The notes below the pieces were generated by a model. That model saw nothing but the letters and a program-made list of their open reading frames with translations. It had not been told where the DNA came from and made no database searches. From assembly GCA_000585075.1 (NCBI GenBank), contig JEMY01000034.1, forward strand, positions 564-64,563: a stretch of 64,000 bases of DNA, written 5' to 3'. Below are positions 44,734 through 54,082 of the stretch, piece by piece; position 1 is the stretch's first letter, and each line of letters opens with the position of its first letter. A program made the translations under genes and the position numbers. The stretch comes from Candidatus Accumulibacter regalis. Its GTDB lineage: Bacteria > Pseudomonadota > Gammaproteobacteria > Burkholderiales > Rhodocyclaceae.

Positions 44734-45704
44734 GGCAGGAGAATGGTCGACCCGGTATGCTTGCGCGCCGCCAGGTCACGATGTGCCTGGGCCACTTCGG
44801 CGAGCGGATAGCTCTGGTTGACCTCGATCTTGACCTTGCCCGCAGCGACCAGGTCGAACAACTCGGCGCCCAGCTCGGCCAACTCGGCGCGCCTGGCGAT
44901 GTAGTGCATCAGCGTCGGCCGGGTCAGGAACAGCGATCCCTTCTGCGACAGCAGCAACGGATCCAGGGGCGGCACCGGTCCAGACGCGTTGCCCAGGCAA
45001 ACCATCATTCCGCGCGTTTTCAGGCTGTCCAGCGAAGCGGCGAAAGTATCCTTGCCAACGCCGTCATAGACCACCGCCACGCCTTCGCCACCGGTGATCT
45101 CGCGCACCCGGGGTGCAAACTCCTCGCGCGCGTAGTCGATCACGTGGTCGCAGCCGTGGGCCTTCGCCAGCGCCGCCTTGGCCTGGTTGGAAACGGTGCC
45201 GATGACCGTCGCTCCGAGCGCCTTGGCCCACTGGCAGGCGATCAGTCCGACGCCGCCGGCAGCGGCGTGGATCAGGACGCTGTCTCCGGCCTGCACGCGA
45301 TAGGTGCGGCGCAGCAGATAGGCGCTGGTCAGGCCTTGCAGCATCATTGCCGCGGCGGTGCGAAAACCGATCGCCTCGGGCAATTTCAGCAAGCGGTCGG
45401 CGGGCAGGCAACGCAGCTGACTGTAGGCGCCGACCGGACCACCGGCGTAGGCGACGCGATCGCCGGCGCGCAATTCAGTGACGCCATCGCCGACCGCTTC
45501 GACGACTCCCGCCCCTTCCAGACCGAGTCCGCTGGGCAGCGGCAGCGGATAGAGTCCGCTGCGATGGTAGGTGTCGATGAAGTTGAGTCCGACTGCTTCG
45601 TGCCGTACCCGCGCCTCGCCGGCAGCCGGTTCGCCAACCGCTACTTCTTCCCAGCACATCTCTTCCGGTCCACCGGTCCGATGAATGCGAATGGCAAAAG
45701 GCAT
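44730..45704 (-). CDS. qor: NADPH:quinone reductase (zinc-less MDR family)
   Basis: A 324-residue medium-chain reductase. It opens with MPFAIRIHRTGGPEEM and has the cofactor loop AAAGGVGLIACQWAKALGA and the NFIDTYHRSGLYP segment of quinone oxidoreductase 1. Zinc ligands are absent. It reduces quinones or enals with NADPH in the cytoplasm. It overlaps the TAXI gene by 4 bases and starts the qor-TAXI-parA set. Confidence 0.92.
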   Translation of the reverse strand: MPFAIRIHRTGGPEEMCWEEVAVGEPAAGEARVRHEAVGLNFIDTYHRSGLYPLPLPSGLGLEGAGVVEAVGDGVTELRAGDRVAYAGGPVGAYSQLRCLPADRLLKLPEAIGFRTAAAMMLQGLTSAYLLRRTYRVQAGDSVLIHAAAGGVGLIACQWAKALGATVIGTVSNQAKAALAKAHGCDHVIDYAREEFAPRVREITGGEGVAVVYDGVGKDTFAASLDSLKTRGMMVCLGNASGPVPPLDPLLLSQKGSLFLTRPTLMHYIARRAELAELGAELFDLVAAGKVKIEVNQSYPLAEVAQAHRDLAARKHTGSTILLP

Positions 45705-45824
45705 GGCGAAATCCCTCCGTGGTTAGGTCTGACAGTCTAGTGCTGCGCCCACTTTTTGAGCAAGCGCAAAAAAACGCCGTCCAGGCTGCCACTTGCCCGC
45801 TGCGGCAACAGGCAGTCCACAGGC

Positions 45825-45898
45825 TTGTCCACACAATCGGTGCGCAACTGCGAAACGAAGGCCGAAGCGGGCAGCGCCAACGCGCAAACTGTGGACAA
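45825..45898. promoter_or_regulatory. Pair of inverted DnaA-box-like sequences
   Basis: TTGTCCACA lies at 45825-45833 and its reverse complement TGTGGACAA at 45890-45898. Each differs from the DnaA box TTATCCACA at one base. A partial match (GTCCACAGG) is at 45815-45823. They fall in the gap between the 3' end of uvrD and the qor promoter region. They may bind DnaA; chance is not excluded. Confidence 0.35.
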
Positions 45899-45909
45899 CC
45901 GGCTGCAAC

Positions 45910-48105
45910 TCAGGCGGGCGTCAGTTTGGCGTACTCCAGTGCCAGCCACTTCATGCCGCCGGAGCCGAAATTGACCTGTACGCGGGCCTCCGGCCCGGCC
46001 CCTTCGGTGGACACGATGACCCCCAGGCCAAAGCGCGTATGGCGCACATTCTGACCAATGCGCAGACCGTTGGTCGCAGCCGGCTTCGGCCAGCCGGCGC
46101 CAGCGGCAGGGCGTGGCGCCGCGGCCGGCGCGCTGGCGACAGCGCGGTTGATTCTGCGCAGCAATTCCACCGGCAGCTCTTCAAGGAAGCTCGAAGGCAG
46201 GCAGTAGCGCGTTTGCCCGTGCAGCATGCGCGTCTGCGCATGGGTCAGGTAGAGGCGCTTGCGTGCGCGCGTCACGGCCACGTACATCAGCCGGCGCTCC
46301 TCCTCGAGGCCTTCGCGCTCCTGCGCCGCGTTCTCGTGTGGAAAGAGGCCCTGCTCGAGGCCGGTAATGAAGACGATGTCGAATTCGAGGCCCTTGGCCG
46401 CGTGCACGGTCATCAACTGGATGGCGTCCTGCCCCTCGCCGGCCTGGTGCTCGCCCGCTTCGAGCGAGGCGTGCGCGAGAAAAGATGCCAGCGGACCTCC
46501 ATCCGGAACCGCTTCCTCGCCGTCGACAGCAGGCCCGCCATCGTCGTGCACAAAACCGGCCGCCGCGTTGATCAGTTCGTCGAGGTTCTCGAGCCGATCC
46601 TGGCCTTCCTTCTCGGCCAGATAGTGCTGGCGCAGGCCGCTGCGCTCGATGAGCCGGTCGATCACTTCCGGCAGGGGCAGATCCTTCGTCTCGGCGCGCA
46701 GGCTCTCGATCAGGGCGATGAACCGGGCCACCGCGCTGCCCGGCTTGCCGGCGAGACTGGCGGCGGCGTTGTACAGGCTGGAGTTGGTCTGTCGGGCAGC
46801 TTCCTGCAGCGCCTCGATGCTGCGACCGCCGATCCCGCGCGTCGGGAAATTGACCACCCGCGCGAAAGCCGTATCGTCGTCGGGATTGGCCAGCAGGCGA
46901 AGATAGGCGAGCGCGTGCTTGATCTCCTGGCGATCGAAAAAGCGCAGGCCGCCATGAACGCGGTAAGGCAGACCCTCGGTGAACAGCTGGTGCTCGAGTA
47001 CCCGCGACTGCGCATTCGAACGATAGAGGAGCGCGATCTGCTGGCGCGAAACACCGTTGCGGACGAGCTCGCCAATCTCCTCGACGATGAAACGTGCTTC
47101 GGCGATATCCGAATAGCCCTCGAAAACGCGAATCGGCTCGCCGGCGCCGGCTTCGGTCCACAGGTTCTTGCCAAGGCGACCGCGGTTCTGCTTGATCAGC
47201 GCGTTGGCGGCGTCGAGGATATTGCCGTGCGAACGGTAGTTCTGCTCGAGGCGGATCACCTCCGGCAGCTCGAACTCACGCTGCAGGTCGTGCATGTTGC
47301 CGATCTCGGCCCCGCGGAAAGCGTAGATCGACTGGTCGTCGTCACCGACCGCGAACAGGCAGGCGCCGCCTCCGGGAGTGTCCGGCTTGCCGCTGCCGCG
47401 TCCGGCGAGCAGCTTCAGCCAGGCGTACTGCAGGCGGTTGGTGTCCTGGAATTCATCGACCAGGATGTGCCGGAAGCGCGCCTGATAATGCTGGCGAAGG
47501 GGTTCGTTGCGCTGCAGAAGCTCGTAGGAACGCAGCAGCAGCTCGGCAAAATCGACCACACCCTCGCGCTGGCATTGCCCTTCGTACTCGGCATACAGTT
47601 CGACGCGGCGGCTGGTATAGGCATCGTAGGCTTCGGCCTGTGCGGCGCGAATCCCCTGCTCCTTGTGCGCGTTGATGAAGTGCATCAGCTCGCGCGGCGG
47701 ATACTTCTCGTCGTCGATGTTGAGGTTCTTGAGCAGGCGCTTGATCGCCGCCAGCTGGTCTGCGGAATCGAGAATCTGGAACTGCGCGGACAAGCCGGCC
47801 TCGCGGTGGTGAGCGCGCAGGAAACGGTTGCACAGACCGTGAAAGGTGCCGATCCACATGCCGCGGGTGTTGATCGGCAGCAACGCCGCCAGGCGCGCCT
47901 GCATTTCCTTCGCCGCCTTGTTGGTGAAGGTCACCGCCAGAACGCCCTGTGCACCCACCTGTCCGGTCGAGATCAGCCAGGCGATGCGGGTGGTCAACAC
48001 CCGCGTCTTGCCGCTGCCTGCTCCGGCGAGGATCAGCGCGTGCTGCGCCGGCAGGGTGACCGCGGCGAGCTGCGGCGGATTGAGATGGGCGAGCAGATCG
48101 GACAT
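45910..48105 (-). CDS. uvrD: UvrD/PcrA-type DNA helicase II
   Basis: A 731-residue SF1 helicase. Motif I is AGAGSGKT near residue 30, motif II VDEFQDTN, motif III GDDDQSIYAFRGA, and motif V/VI MTVHAAKGLEFD and VAVTRARKRLYL. The end has the RVQVNFGSGGMKWLALEYAKL Tudor-like tail. It unwinds DNA in mismatch and excision repair. The ATG at 48105 has AGGGA upstream; longer readings are not supported. Confidence 0.96.
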   Translation of the reverse strand: MSDLLAHLNPPQLAAVTLPAQHALILAGAGSGKTRVLTTRIAWLISTGQVGAQGVLAVTFTNKAAKEMQARLAALLPINTRGMWIGTFHGLCNRFLRAHHREAGLSAQFQILDSADQLAAIKRLLKNLNIDDEKYPPRELMHFINAHKEQGIRAAQAEAYDAYTSRRVELYAEYEGQCQREGVVDFAELLLRSYELLQRNEPLRQHYQARFRHILVDEFQDTNRLQYAWLKLLAGRGSGKPDTPGGGACLFAVGDDDQSIYAFRGAEIGNMHDLQREFELPEVIRLEQNYRSHGNILDAANALIKQNRGRLGKNLWTEAGAGEPIRVFEGYSDIAEARFIVEEIGELVRNGVSRQQIALLYRSNAQSRVLEHQLFTEGLPYRVHGGLRFFDRQEIKHALAYLRLLANPDDDTAFARVVNFPTRGIGGRSIEALQEAARQTNSSLYNAAASLAGKPGSAVARFIALIESLRAETKDLPLPEVIDRLIERSGLRQHYLAEKEGQDRLENLDELINAAAGFVHDDGGPAVDGEEAVPDGGPLASFLAHASLEAGEHQAGEGQDAIQLMTVHAAKGLEFDIVFITGLEQGLFPHENAAQEREGLEEERRLMYVAVTRARKRLYLTHAQTRMLHGQTRYCLPSSFLEELPVELLRRINRAVASAPAAAPRPAAGAGWPKPAATNGLRIGQNVRHTRFGLGVIVSTEGAGPEARVQVNFGSGGMKWLALEYAKLTPA

Positions 48106-48255
48106 GAATCGGGATTCCCTGGCAAGTAAGCCGCGATTATAGCCGGCAGCTACGACCGCCACCGGGAGGGCCTGTCGCGCGAGTGGCGTTGCGCGACGGC
48201 TCTTTCGCGACTCGGTTTTGGCCCCCTCTCCCGGCCTGCCGACATTTGCCGGCGT

Positions 48256-48284
48256 TTGTGATTACCGTCCGCGGTGAATATACT
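48256..48284 (+). promoter_or_regulatory. Sigma-70-like promoter for fecR gene
   Basis: TTGTGA (48256-48261) and TATACT (48279-48284) are 17 bases apart, matching the consensus at 4 and 5 of 6 positions. It lies about 150 bases before the fecR start, in the divergent gap next to uvrD. Confidence 0.5.
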
Positions 48285-48434
48285 CGGGCTGTCGTTCCCC
48301 GACCCCCCGGCTGCCTGTCGCACTTTGTGGCAGGCAGGGAGGTCGAACCCACTCAACCCGGCCTGGATTGGTGCGAGCTGCGCGAGACCCCTCGTGCAGC
48401 CCGAGGGCTGAACCGCGGAATGGAGGGCGTTCTC

Positions 48435-49226
48435 ATGGCGTCAAGCACACAGAGAAACACGACATCCGGCTGGCAGGCATTGCGGCAGCCGCTCGCCAAT
48501 GGCGGCGCATTCATCGTTTTCCTTCTCGTTCTCTGCTTCGCCGTCAGCGGCTGTGCGTCGATCACGCTCGGCGTCGTGCAGGGCGGGCAACTGGTCGACG
48601 GCGGGACGATTGCCGGGGTTGACATCGTTCGCAAGGGCGCCCGCGCGCAGCCAAAACATAATATGGCGCTGGAGACAGGTGACGAGATCCGGACCGACGC
48701 GCTTTCGACCGTCGTGCTCACCTTTGCCGAGGGCGCGAGGGTTTACGTGCAGCCGAACACGCACGTCCGCCTGGGTTCGATCTTCGTTTTCATCGGCGAG
48801 GTCCTGGTCAAGGCCCGGGGCCTGTTCAAGGTCAAGACCGAGTACGCGACGGCCGCCTCGGAAGGCACCGAGTACCTGGTACGGGTGGACCCCGAGGCGC
48901 GCGTCAGGGTCGTCGTCGCCGAAGACCGCGTCGCGCTGACTTCGAACGCCGGCCAATGGCCCAGAGCTTCGCTGGGGGTCGGGCAGGCGGCGGCCCTCGT
49001 CGGCCCGAACCTGCTCGAAGTCGGGCGGGCGGGTATCGGCGAAGTCGAACAGATTCGCAGCCGCATCAGCGACCTCGACAAGCTGGTGCCCAACACCGCC
49101 AACCTCGGGACGGCGGCGCTGGCGGCGGGAATATTTGCCATCGGCGTCGGCGTCATGAGCGGCCGCTCGGGCGATGCTCACGACAGCGACCGGCCGCCGC
49201 CGACCCATGGCGACCGCGTGCAGTGA
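48435..49226 (+). CDS. FecR-domain lipoprotein
   Basis: A 263-residue protein with a long hydrophobic signal and lipobox AVSGC (Cys40). The periplasmic part is a FecR domain: GDEIRTDALSTVVLTFAEGA and RVYVQPNTHVRLGSIFVF. A short C-terminal hydrophobic run follows (LGTAALAAGIFAIGVGVMSG). FecR domains pass periplasmic signals or bind polymers. The ATG at 48435 has GGAGGG 7 bases upstream. The gene stands 43 bases before a TIR-CHASE2 gene in the same direction, a pairing that suggests joint sensing in the periplasm. Confidence 0.88.
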   Translation: MASSTQRNTTSGWQALRQPLANGGAFIVFLLVLCFAVSGCASITLGVVQGGQLVDGGTIAGVDIVRKGARAQPKHNMALETGDEIRTDALSTVVLTFAEGARVYVQPNTHVRLGSIFVFIGEVLVKARGLFKVKTEYATAASEGTEYLVRVDPEARVRVVVAEDRVALTSNAGQWPRASLGVGQAAALVGPNLLEVGRAGIGEVEQIRSRISDLDKLVPNTANLGTAALAAGIFAIGVGVMSGRSGDAHDSDRPPPTHGDRVQ

Positions 49227-49269
49227 TGCGCCGGCACCCTGAGCGGCCGCAGCAGGCGCTGGGAAGGCC

Positions 49270-51096
49270 TTGCCGTCGTCCACCGGCGAACGACTGAAGG
49301 CGGGCGCAGCGTCAGTGGCCGAGAACGCGTCGCGGATTTTCATCAGCTATCGCCGCGAAGACAGCATCGCCTACGCCGGACGGCTCTACGATCACCTGAG
49401 CGCGCACTTCGGTGCCGAACAGGTGTTCATGGACATCGGCCAGATCGACGCCGGCGACGATTTCATCACCGTGCTCGACCGCGAGATCGACGCCTGCGAC
49501 GTGGTCATCGCACTGATCGGCCCCGGCTGGCTGAAGGCGAGCAACGCCAGTGGCCGGCGCCTCGACCAAGCCGACGATTTCGTTTGTCACGAACTCGCGG
49601 CGGCGCTCAAACAGGGCAAGCGCCTGATCCCGGTGCTCGTCGGCGGCGCGACCATGCCCGACGCCAGGGAGCTGCCGGCGGCGATCGCGCCGCTGGCGCG
49701 TCGCCAGGCGCACGCGCTCGACGACAAGCGCTTTCAGTTCGACCTCGACGCGCTGATCCGCAGCATCGAGCGCCGGCCGTCCCTGCTCAATCAGTTCGTG
49801 CAACTGATGAATGCCGAACGCCTGCGCAGATGGCGGCACTACAGCGCCGCCGGCATTGCCGTGTCGATGCTGTGCTTTGCCTGGGTACAACTGTTCGACC
49901 TGCTGGGAATCGATACGCGCATTGAAAGCTACACCATGGCCCTCGGCGACATGGTCGCCAGCGTGCCGGTCAGCGAACGCATCGTGATCGTCAGTTTTGA
50001 CGAGAAGTCCGAAGCGCGGCTCGGCAAGTTCGGACCCGACTGGCGCCGTGAGCACGCGCGCGTGATCGACCGGCTGGTCGACGCGGGCGCGCAGGTGATC
50101 GTCTTCGACGTCTATTTCGAGAAAGCGAATCCGGCCGACGGCGAGCTGCTCGCGGCCATCGCACGCGCCCGACAGCGGGGCAGCCAGGTGATCGTCGGCG
50201 TCAATCAGCTGCTCGACCAGGAACCGGCGGCGATTCCCGGGCTGGCCAGGGCGGTCAGCGCCTGGGGCCTGCTGTGCGTCGGCGGCCGACTCGGCTACGC
50301 GTCGATCGCGCCGCTCGCCGTGGTCAAGTTCGCCGCTGCGGCGAATTCCGGGCCAACACCGGTCGAACGCATCAGCGCCAGGATCGGAGCCCTGGGCGCG
50401 CTGGCGGTCGGCGGCACGACGCTGGCCGTAGACGAGCAGCTGCGCGAACTGACGTTGGTCAGCGCCGCCGGCAGGACGATCTGGCGCGGGCCACTGAAAC
50501 CGGTCCGGACGAGCGTCGAAGACTCGGGACAGGCGCGCAACGAGTGCCCGCTGCTGGCCAGCGGCGACCGGGTCGCGGAGGTTCTGATCCGCCTGGCGCC
50601 GATCGGCACCTGGCGTCAGCCGCCGCGTCGTTACGACTACGAGCAGATCAGTGCGCCGGCGGCGACACTCGCGCCCGGCGAGCTGGCCGGGAAAATTGTC
50701 CTGATTGGCGACGGCCGTGCCGGCCGGGACCACTTCCAGGTTCGCCGCGGCGCTGGCGGGGAGTTTCGCCACGGCGTCGAATTGCACGCCGACATCGTCA
50801 ATAATCTTCTCCAGGGGGTCCATGTGCGCGGCCTGGATCCCTTGCTGCAAGTCCTCGCCATGGCTGCGCTGGCGGTTGCCGGCGGCTGGCTGCGCCTGTT
50901 CAGGCCAGCCATGCGCGCGCTCTGGCGGCGCTTGCTGCTGGTCGGCTGCCTGCTCGCCTACCTGGCGCTGACGGTGCTGATCTACGTCCAGTTCGGGGTG
51001 CTGTTCAACACCGCCTACCATATCGGCGCCTTCCTGCTCAGCTACTGGCTGCTCGGCAGGCTCAGCACGACAGCGGCCTCCGCCCGCCCGGCCTAG
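49270..51096 (+). CDS. TIR-CHASE2 transmembrane protein
   Basis: A 608-residue protein with an unusual order. The N-terminal cytoplasmic TIR domain (residues ~20-165) has IFISYRREDSIAYAGRLYD, then VFMDIGQIDAGDDF and VVIALIGPGWL. One helix (~190-212) leads to a periplasmic CHASE2 domain (~213-515) with IVIVSFDEKSEARLG and GKIVLIGD, and three helices end the chain (~525-605). CHASE2 proteins usually carry an output domain after the last helix; here the only output is TIR. In the helix DDFITVLDREI the usual TIR-NADase Glu seems replaced. The start may be TTG at 49270 or GTG at 49315. Confidence 0.85.
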   Translation: MPSSTGERLKAGAASVAENASRIFISYRREDSIAYAGRLYDHLSAHFGAEQVFMDIGQIDAGDDFITVLDREIDACDVVIALIGPGWLKASNASGRRLDQADDFVCHELAAALKQGKRLIPVLVGGATMPDARELPAAIAPLARRQAHALDDKRFQFDLDALIRSIERRPSLLNQFVQLMNAERLRRWRHYSAAGIAVSMLCFAWVQLFDLLGIDTRIESYTMALGDMVASVPVSERIVIVSFDEKSEARLGKFGPDWRREHARVIDRLVDAGAQVIVFDVYFEKANPADGELLAAIARARQRGSQVIVGVNQLLDQEPAAIPGLARAVSAWGLLCVGGRLGYASIAPLAVVKFAAAANSGPTPVERISARIGALGALAVGGTTLAVDEQLRELTLVSAAGRTIWRGPLKPVRTSVEDSGQARNECPLLASGDRVAEVLIRLAPIGTWRQPPRRYDYEQISAPAATLAPGELAGKIVLIGDGRAGRDHFQVRRGAGGEFRHGVELHADIVNNLLQGVHVRGLDPLLQVLAMAALAVAGGWLRLFRPAMRALWRRLLLVGCLLAYLALTVLIYVQFGVLFNTAYHIGAFLLSYWLLGRLSTTAASARPA

Positions 51097-51144
51097 GGCG
51101 CTGCCGCGGCTTGTGCGCGCAGCATTCTGTGGCAAGATGACCCG

Positions 51145-51837
51145 ATGCGCGCACTTGAGAGCTTATCGACGGTCGACTGGCTGGCCCTCTCAGCCTTCCT
51201 CGCTTGCTGGGGCGGCTATACCTGGTTTTCCGAGCATAGTCGCTGGTGCTGCAAGGGCCTGATCGGACACCTGCACAGCTACCGGCAGGAGTGGGCGTAC
51301 TGCATGCTCGAACGCGAATTGCGCATGAGCGACGCGGCGCTGATCGGCAACCTGATGGGCAGCGTCTCCTTCTACGCCAACACCACCATCTACATCATCG
51401 CCGGCCTGGTCGCGGCGATGGGCGCAGCCGACCAATTGCTGAAGTTCTCCGCCGACCTGACGCTTGGCGGAGCGGGCAGCCGCGAACTGCTGGAAATCAA
51501 GCTGATGCTGGTGCTGGCCAGTTTCGTCTATGGCTACTTCAAGTTCACCTGGGCGCTGCGCCAGTTCAACCTGCTGTCGATCCTGATCGGCGCAGCGCCA
51601 TTGGGACAGCGCGACGACGCACAGGTCGAACGCTACGCGCGCCGCGTGGCCGGCGCCCACAACCTGGCCGGCGACGACTTCAATCGCGGCATCCGTGCCT
51701 ACTACTTCGGACTGGCGGCATCCGGCTGGCTGCTCAGCCCGGTGGTCCTCGGCGTCCTTTCGCTGAGCATCCTGATCGTCCTCTATCGACGCGACTACCG
51801 CTCGGCGACGCTCGACGTCCTGCGCCCGGAACCTTGA
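51145..51837 (+). CDS. DUF599 family membrane protein
   Basis: A 230-residue protein with about four hydrophobic segments, including STVDWLALSAFLACWGGYTW and an AGLVAAMGAADQLL turn. The RMSDAALIGNLMGSVSFYA block is typical of DUF599. No function is known to me. It follows the TIR-CHASE2 gene by 48 bases and precedes rarD by 4, in the same direction. Confidence 0.88.
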   Translation: MRALESLSTVDWLALSAFLACWGGYTWFSEHSRWCCKGLIGHLHSYRQEWAYCMLERELRMSDAALIGNLMGSVSFYANTTIYIIAGLVAAMGAADQLLKFSADLTLGGAGSRELLEIKLMLVLASFVYGYFKFTWALRQFNLLSILIGAAPLGQRDDAQVERYARRVAGAHNLAGDDFNRGIRAYYFGLAASGWLLSPVVLGVLSLSILIVLYRRDYRSATLDVLRPEP

Positions 51838-51841
51838 AGCA

Positions 51842-52729
51842 GTGAGCGCTGACCGCCAGGTGGCGGGCATCGGCTTCGGCCTGCTGGCCTACGGCATGTG
51901 GGGCTTCTTTCCGCTCTTCTTCCGCCAGCTGTCGCACGTCTCGCCAATGGACGTGCTCAGCAACCGCGCCGCCTGGGCCTTTCTCTTCGTCGGCGCGCTA
52001 CTGACGCTGCGCGGACAGTGGGGCAAGGTGGCGACGGTTTTCAGAACCTGGCGCCACCTGGCGATGCTGGCCATTGCCGCGCTGCTCATCGGCACCAACT
52101 GGCTGGTCTTCCTGTGGGCCGTCGCCAACCAGCGGGTCGTCGCCTCGAGCCTGGGCTATTTCCTGACCCCGCTGGTGAGCGTCCTCCTCGCGCTGCTGGT
52201 ACTCAAGGAACGACTGAACCGGCTGGAGTGGATTTCGGTGGCCCTGGCGCTGATCGCCATGGCCAACGAGATCGTCGCTCTTGGCAGCCTGCCCTGGGTG
52301 TCGCTGGTTCTCGCCGGCACTTTCGGCACCTACGGCCTGGTGCGCAAGAAACTGCCGGTAGACTCGATCTCCGGGCTGTGGCTGGAAACCCTGGCCATGC
52401 TGCCCGTCTGCGCGCTGTATGCGCTGTGGCAGGCAGACAACGGCCATGCCGTATTCACTGGCCACGACCTGACCACGGCCCTGCTGCTGGCTTGCGCCGG
52501 TGCGCTCACGGCGCTGCCGCTGATGGCCTTCGCCGCCGCCACGCAGCGCCTCGACCTGGCCAGCGTCGGGATGCTGATGTATATCAATCCGACGCTGCAG
52601 TTCTTCACCGCGGTCTGGATCTTCGGCGAGCCGATGCAGAGTGAGCGATTGGTGAGTTTCGGCTTGATCTGGCTCGGCCTGCTGGTCTTCAGCTGGAGCG
52701 CCTGGAAGAAATACCGCCAGGCGGCCTGA
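51842..52729 (+). CDS. rarD: RarD-type EamA transporter
   Basis: A 295-residue permease with ten predicted helices. It starts GFGLLAYGMWGFFPLFFRQL and has AAWAFLFVGALLTL and NWLVFLWAVANQRVVASSLG, hallmarks of RarD. It belongs to the drug/metabolite transporter superfamily; the substrate is unknown. The start is GTG at 51842 and has only a weak ribosome-binding site, so it may be coupled to the preceding gene. Confidence 0.92.
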   Translation: MSADRQVAGIGFGLLAYGMWGFFPLFFRQLSHVSPMDVLSNRAAWAFLFVGALLTLRGQWGKVATVFRTWRHLAMLAIAALLIGTNWLVFLWAVANQRVVASSLGYFLTPLVSVLLALLVLKERLNRLEWISVALALIAMANEIVALGSLPWVSLVLAGTFGTYGLVRKKLPVDSISGLWLETLAMLPVCALYALWQADNGHAVFTGHDLTTALLLACAGALTALPLMAFAAATQRLDLASVGMLMYINPTLQFFTAVWIFGEPMQSERLVSFGLIWLGLLVFSWSAWKKYRQAA

Positions 52730-52743
52730 CAGGAGCTGCTGGC

Positions 52744-53892
52744 TCAGCGGCGCGCCAGCCGCTGCGGGCCGAGCGTTGCGGCAGAAAAGCCGAAATCGGC
52801 GAGATGCGCCGGAATCGGCTCGCCACGGAGCAGGGCCGCACAACTCTCGCCCATCGCCGGCGACGTCTGAATGCCGTAGCCGCCCTGGGCGGCGAGCCAG
52901 AAGAATCCCGGGCTGAGCGGATCGAAGCCGCCGACCAGATCGCCATCGGCGACGAAGGATCGCAAGCCGGCCCAGCGGTGACTGGGGCGACGAATGCTCA
53001 ACGTCGTCACACGTTCGATGCGGTGGATGCCGGTGGCGGCGTCCAGCTCTTCGGCTTGAACGTCGTGCGGTGGAACCGGGTCGGCATTCGCCGGCGAGCC
53101 GAGCAAGAGGCCGGCGTCCGGCTTGAAATACCAGTCTTCCGCGATACCAATGGTCAGCGGCCAACAGGCCGTGTCGAGGTCTTCCGGCGGCGCGAAGAGA
53201 AACGCCGATCGCCGCCTGGGCTCGAGTCCGATCGGCGCCACGCCAGCCAGTGAGGCGACCTGGTCCACCCACGCACCGGCCGCGTTGACCAGCACCGGCG
53301 CGGCATAGGTCTGGCCGCCGGCAGCGAGCCACCAGAGGTCGTCCCGACGCTGCGCGGCGCTGACTTCGGCGCCGCAAACGACGGCGCCAGCCCCCTGGCA
53401 AACGCCACGCAGGTAGCCCTGATGCAGGGCATGAACGTCGATGTCGGCGGCGCCGGGGTCGAAGATGGCGCCGATCACCTGTTCCGGGCGCAGAGCCGGC
53501 ACCATGGCGCAGACCTCCGCGGAGGAAAGCAGGCGCAGCGTATCACCGCGGGCAGAAAGCGTTTTCCATCGCGCGCGCAAGAGCTCTTCCTGGCCGCGCG
53601 TGGCGACGATCAGGGCACCACGCGACGAGAGCAGCGGATGGTCGCTGAATCGCTTCGGAGGCGAGTCGAAGAACGCCCGGCTGGCCTGCGTCAGAGCCCG
53701 TACCTGCGGCGTCCCGTAACTCTCGGCGAAGAGCGCGGCCGAGCGACCGGTCGCGTGATAGCCGGGCTGCTCCTCGCGTTCGAGGACGATTACCCGGGCG
53801 TGGCGAGCGAGCCAGTAGGCGACCGAAGCGCCGGCGATACCGGCGCCGACGATCAGGAAATCGGCTCGATTGCCGGCTGCGGCAGTGCTCAT
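52744..53892 (-). CDS. FAD-dependent oxidase, DAO family
   Basis: A 382-residue flavoenzyme. The N-terminal loop LIVGAGIAGASVAYWLARH binds FAD, and GRSAALFAESYG follows, as in glycine/D-amino-acid and sarcosine oxidases. The C-terminus has GLRSFVADGDLVGGFD and GYGIQTSPAMGE. AAAGGG precedes the ATG at 53892. A strong hairpin separates it from the DMSP-lyase gene upstream, so it is probably transcribed on its own. The amine substrate is unknown. Confidence 0.85.
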   Translation of the reverse strand: MSTAAAGNRADFLIVGAGIAGASVAYWLARHARVIVLEREEQPGYHATGRSAALFAESYGTPQVRALTQASRAFFDSPPKRFSDHPLLSSRGALIVATRGQEELLRARWKTLSARGDTLRLLSSAEVCAMVPALRPEQVIGAIFDPGAADIDVHALHQGYLRGVCQGAGAVVCGAEVSAAQRRDDLWWLAAGGQTYAAPVLVNAAGAWVDQVASLAGVAPIGLEPRRRSAFLFAPPEDLDTACWPLTIGIAEDWYFKPDAGLLLGSPANADPVPPHDVQAEELDAATGIHRIERVTTLSIRRPSHRWAGLRSFVADGDLVGGFDPLSPGFFWLAAQGGYGIQTSPAMGESCAALLRGEPIPAHLADFGFSAATLGPQRLARR

Positions 53893-54082
53893 CCCTTTCA
53901 CCCCTCTGCTGCTCTCTGCCCGGGAACGATCGCCCGCGCGCAGCAAGCTTGCCTGAGACGCTCGGCGTGGGTCAAGGCGACGGGGCAGGCAAGATGCCCG
54001 GCCCGACGATCCCGGTCGGCGTCGGGCAGCTGCTCCCCGGCAAGGGCGACTTCGTCAAGCACGCCACAAGAGCGTCGGGCGC

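Noticed and set aside
45793-48129. Plus-strand frame of 778 codons opposite uvrD
   Set aside because: UvrD motifs are all on the minus strand; the other frame has no recognisable domain.
49270-51096. Thoeris-type or other known TIR antiphage system
   Set aside because: No ThsA-like effector is next to it and the TIR is joined to a CHASE2 sensor; a defence role is not supported by context.
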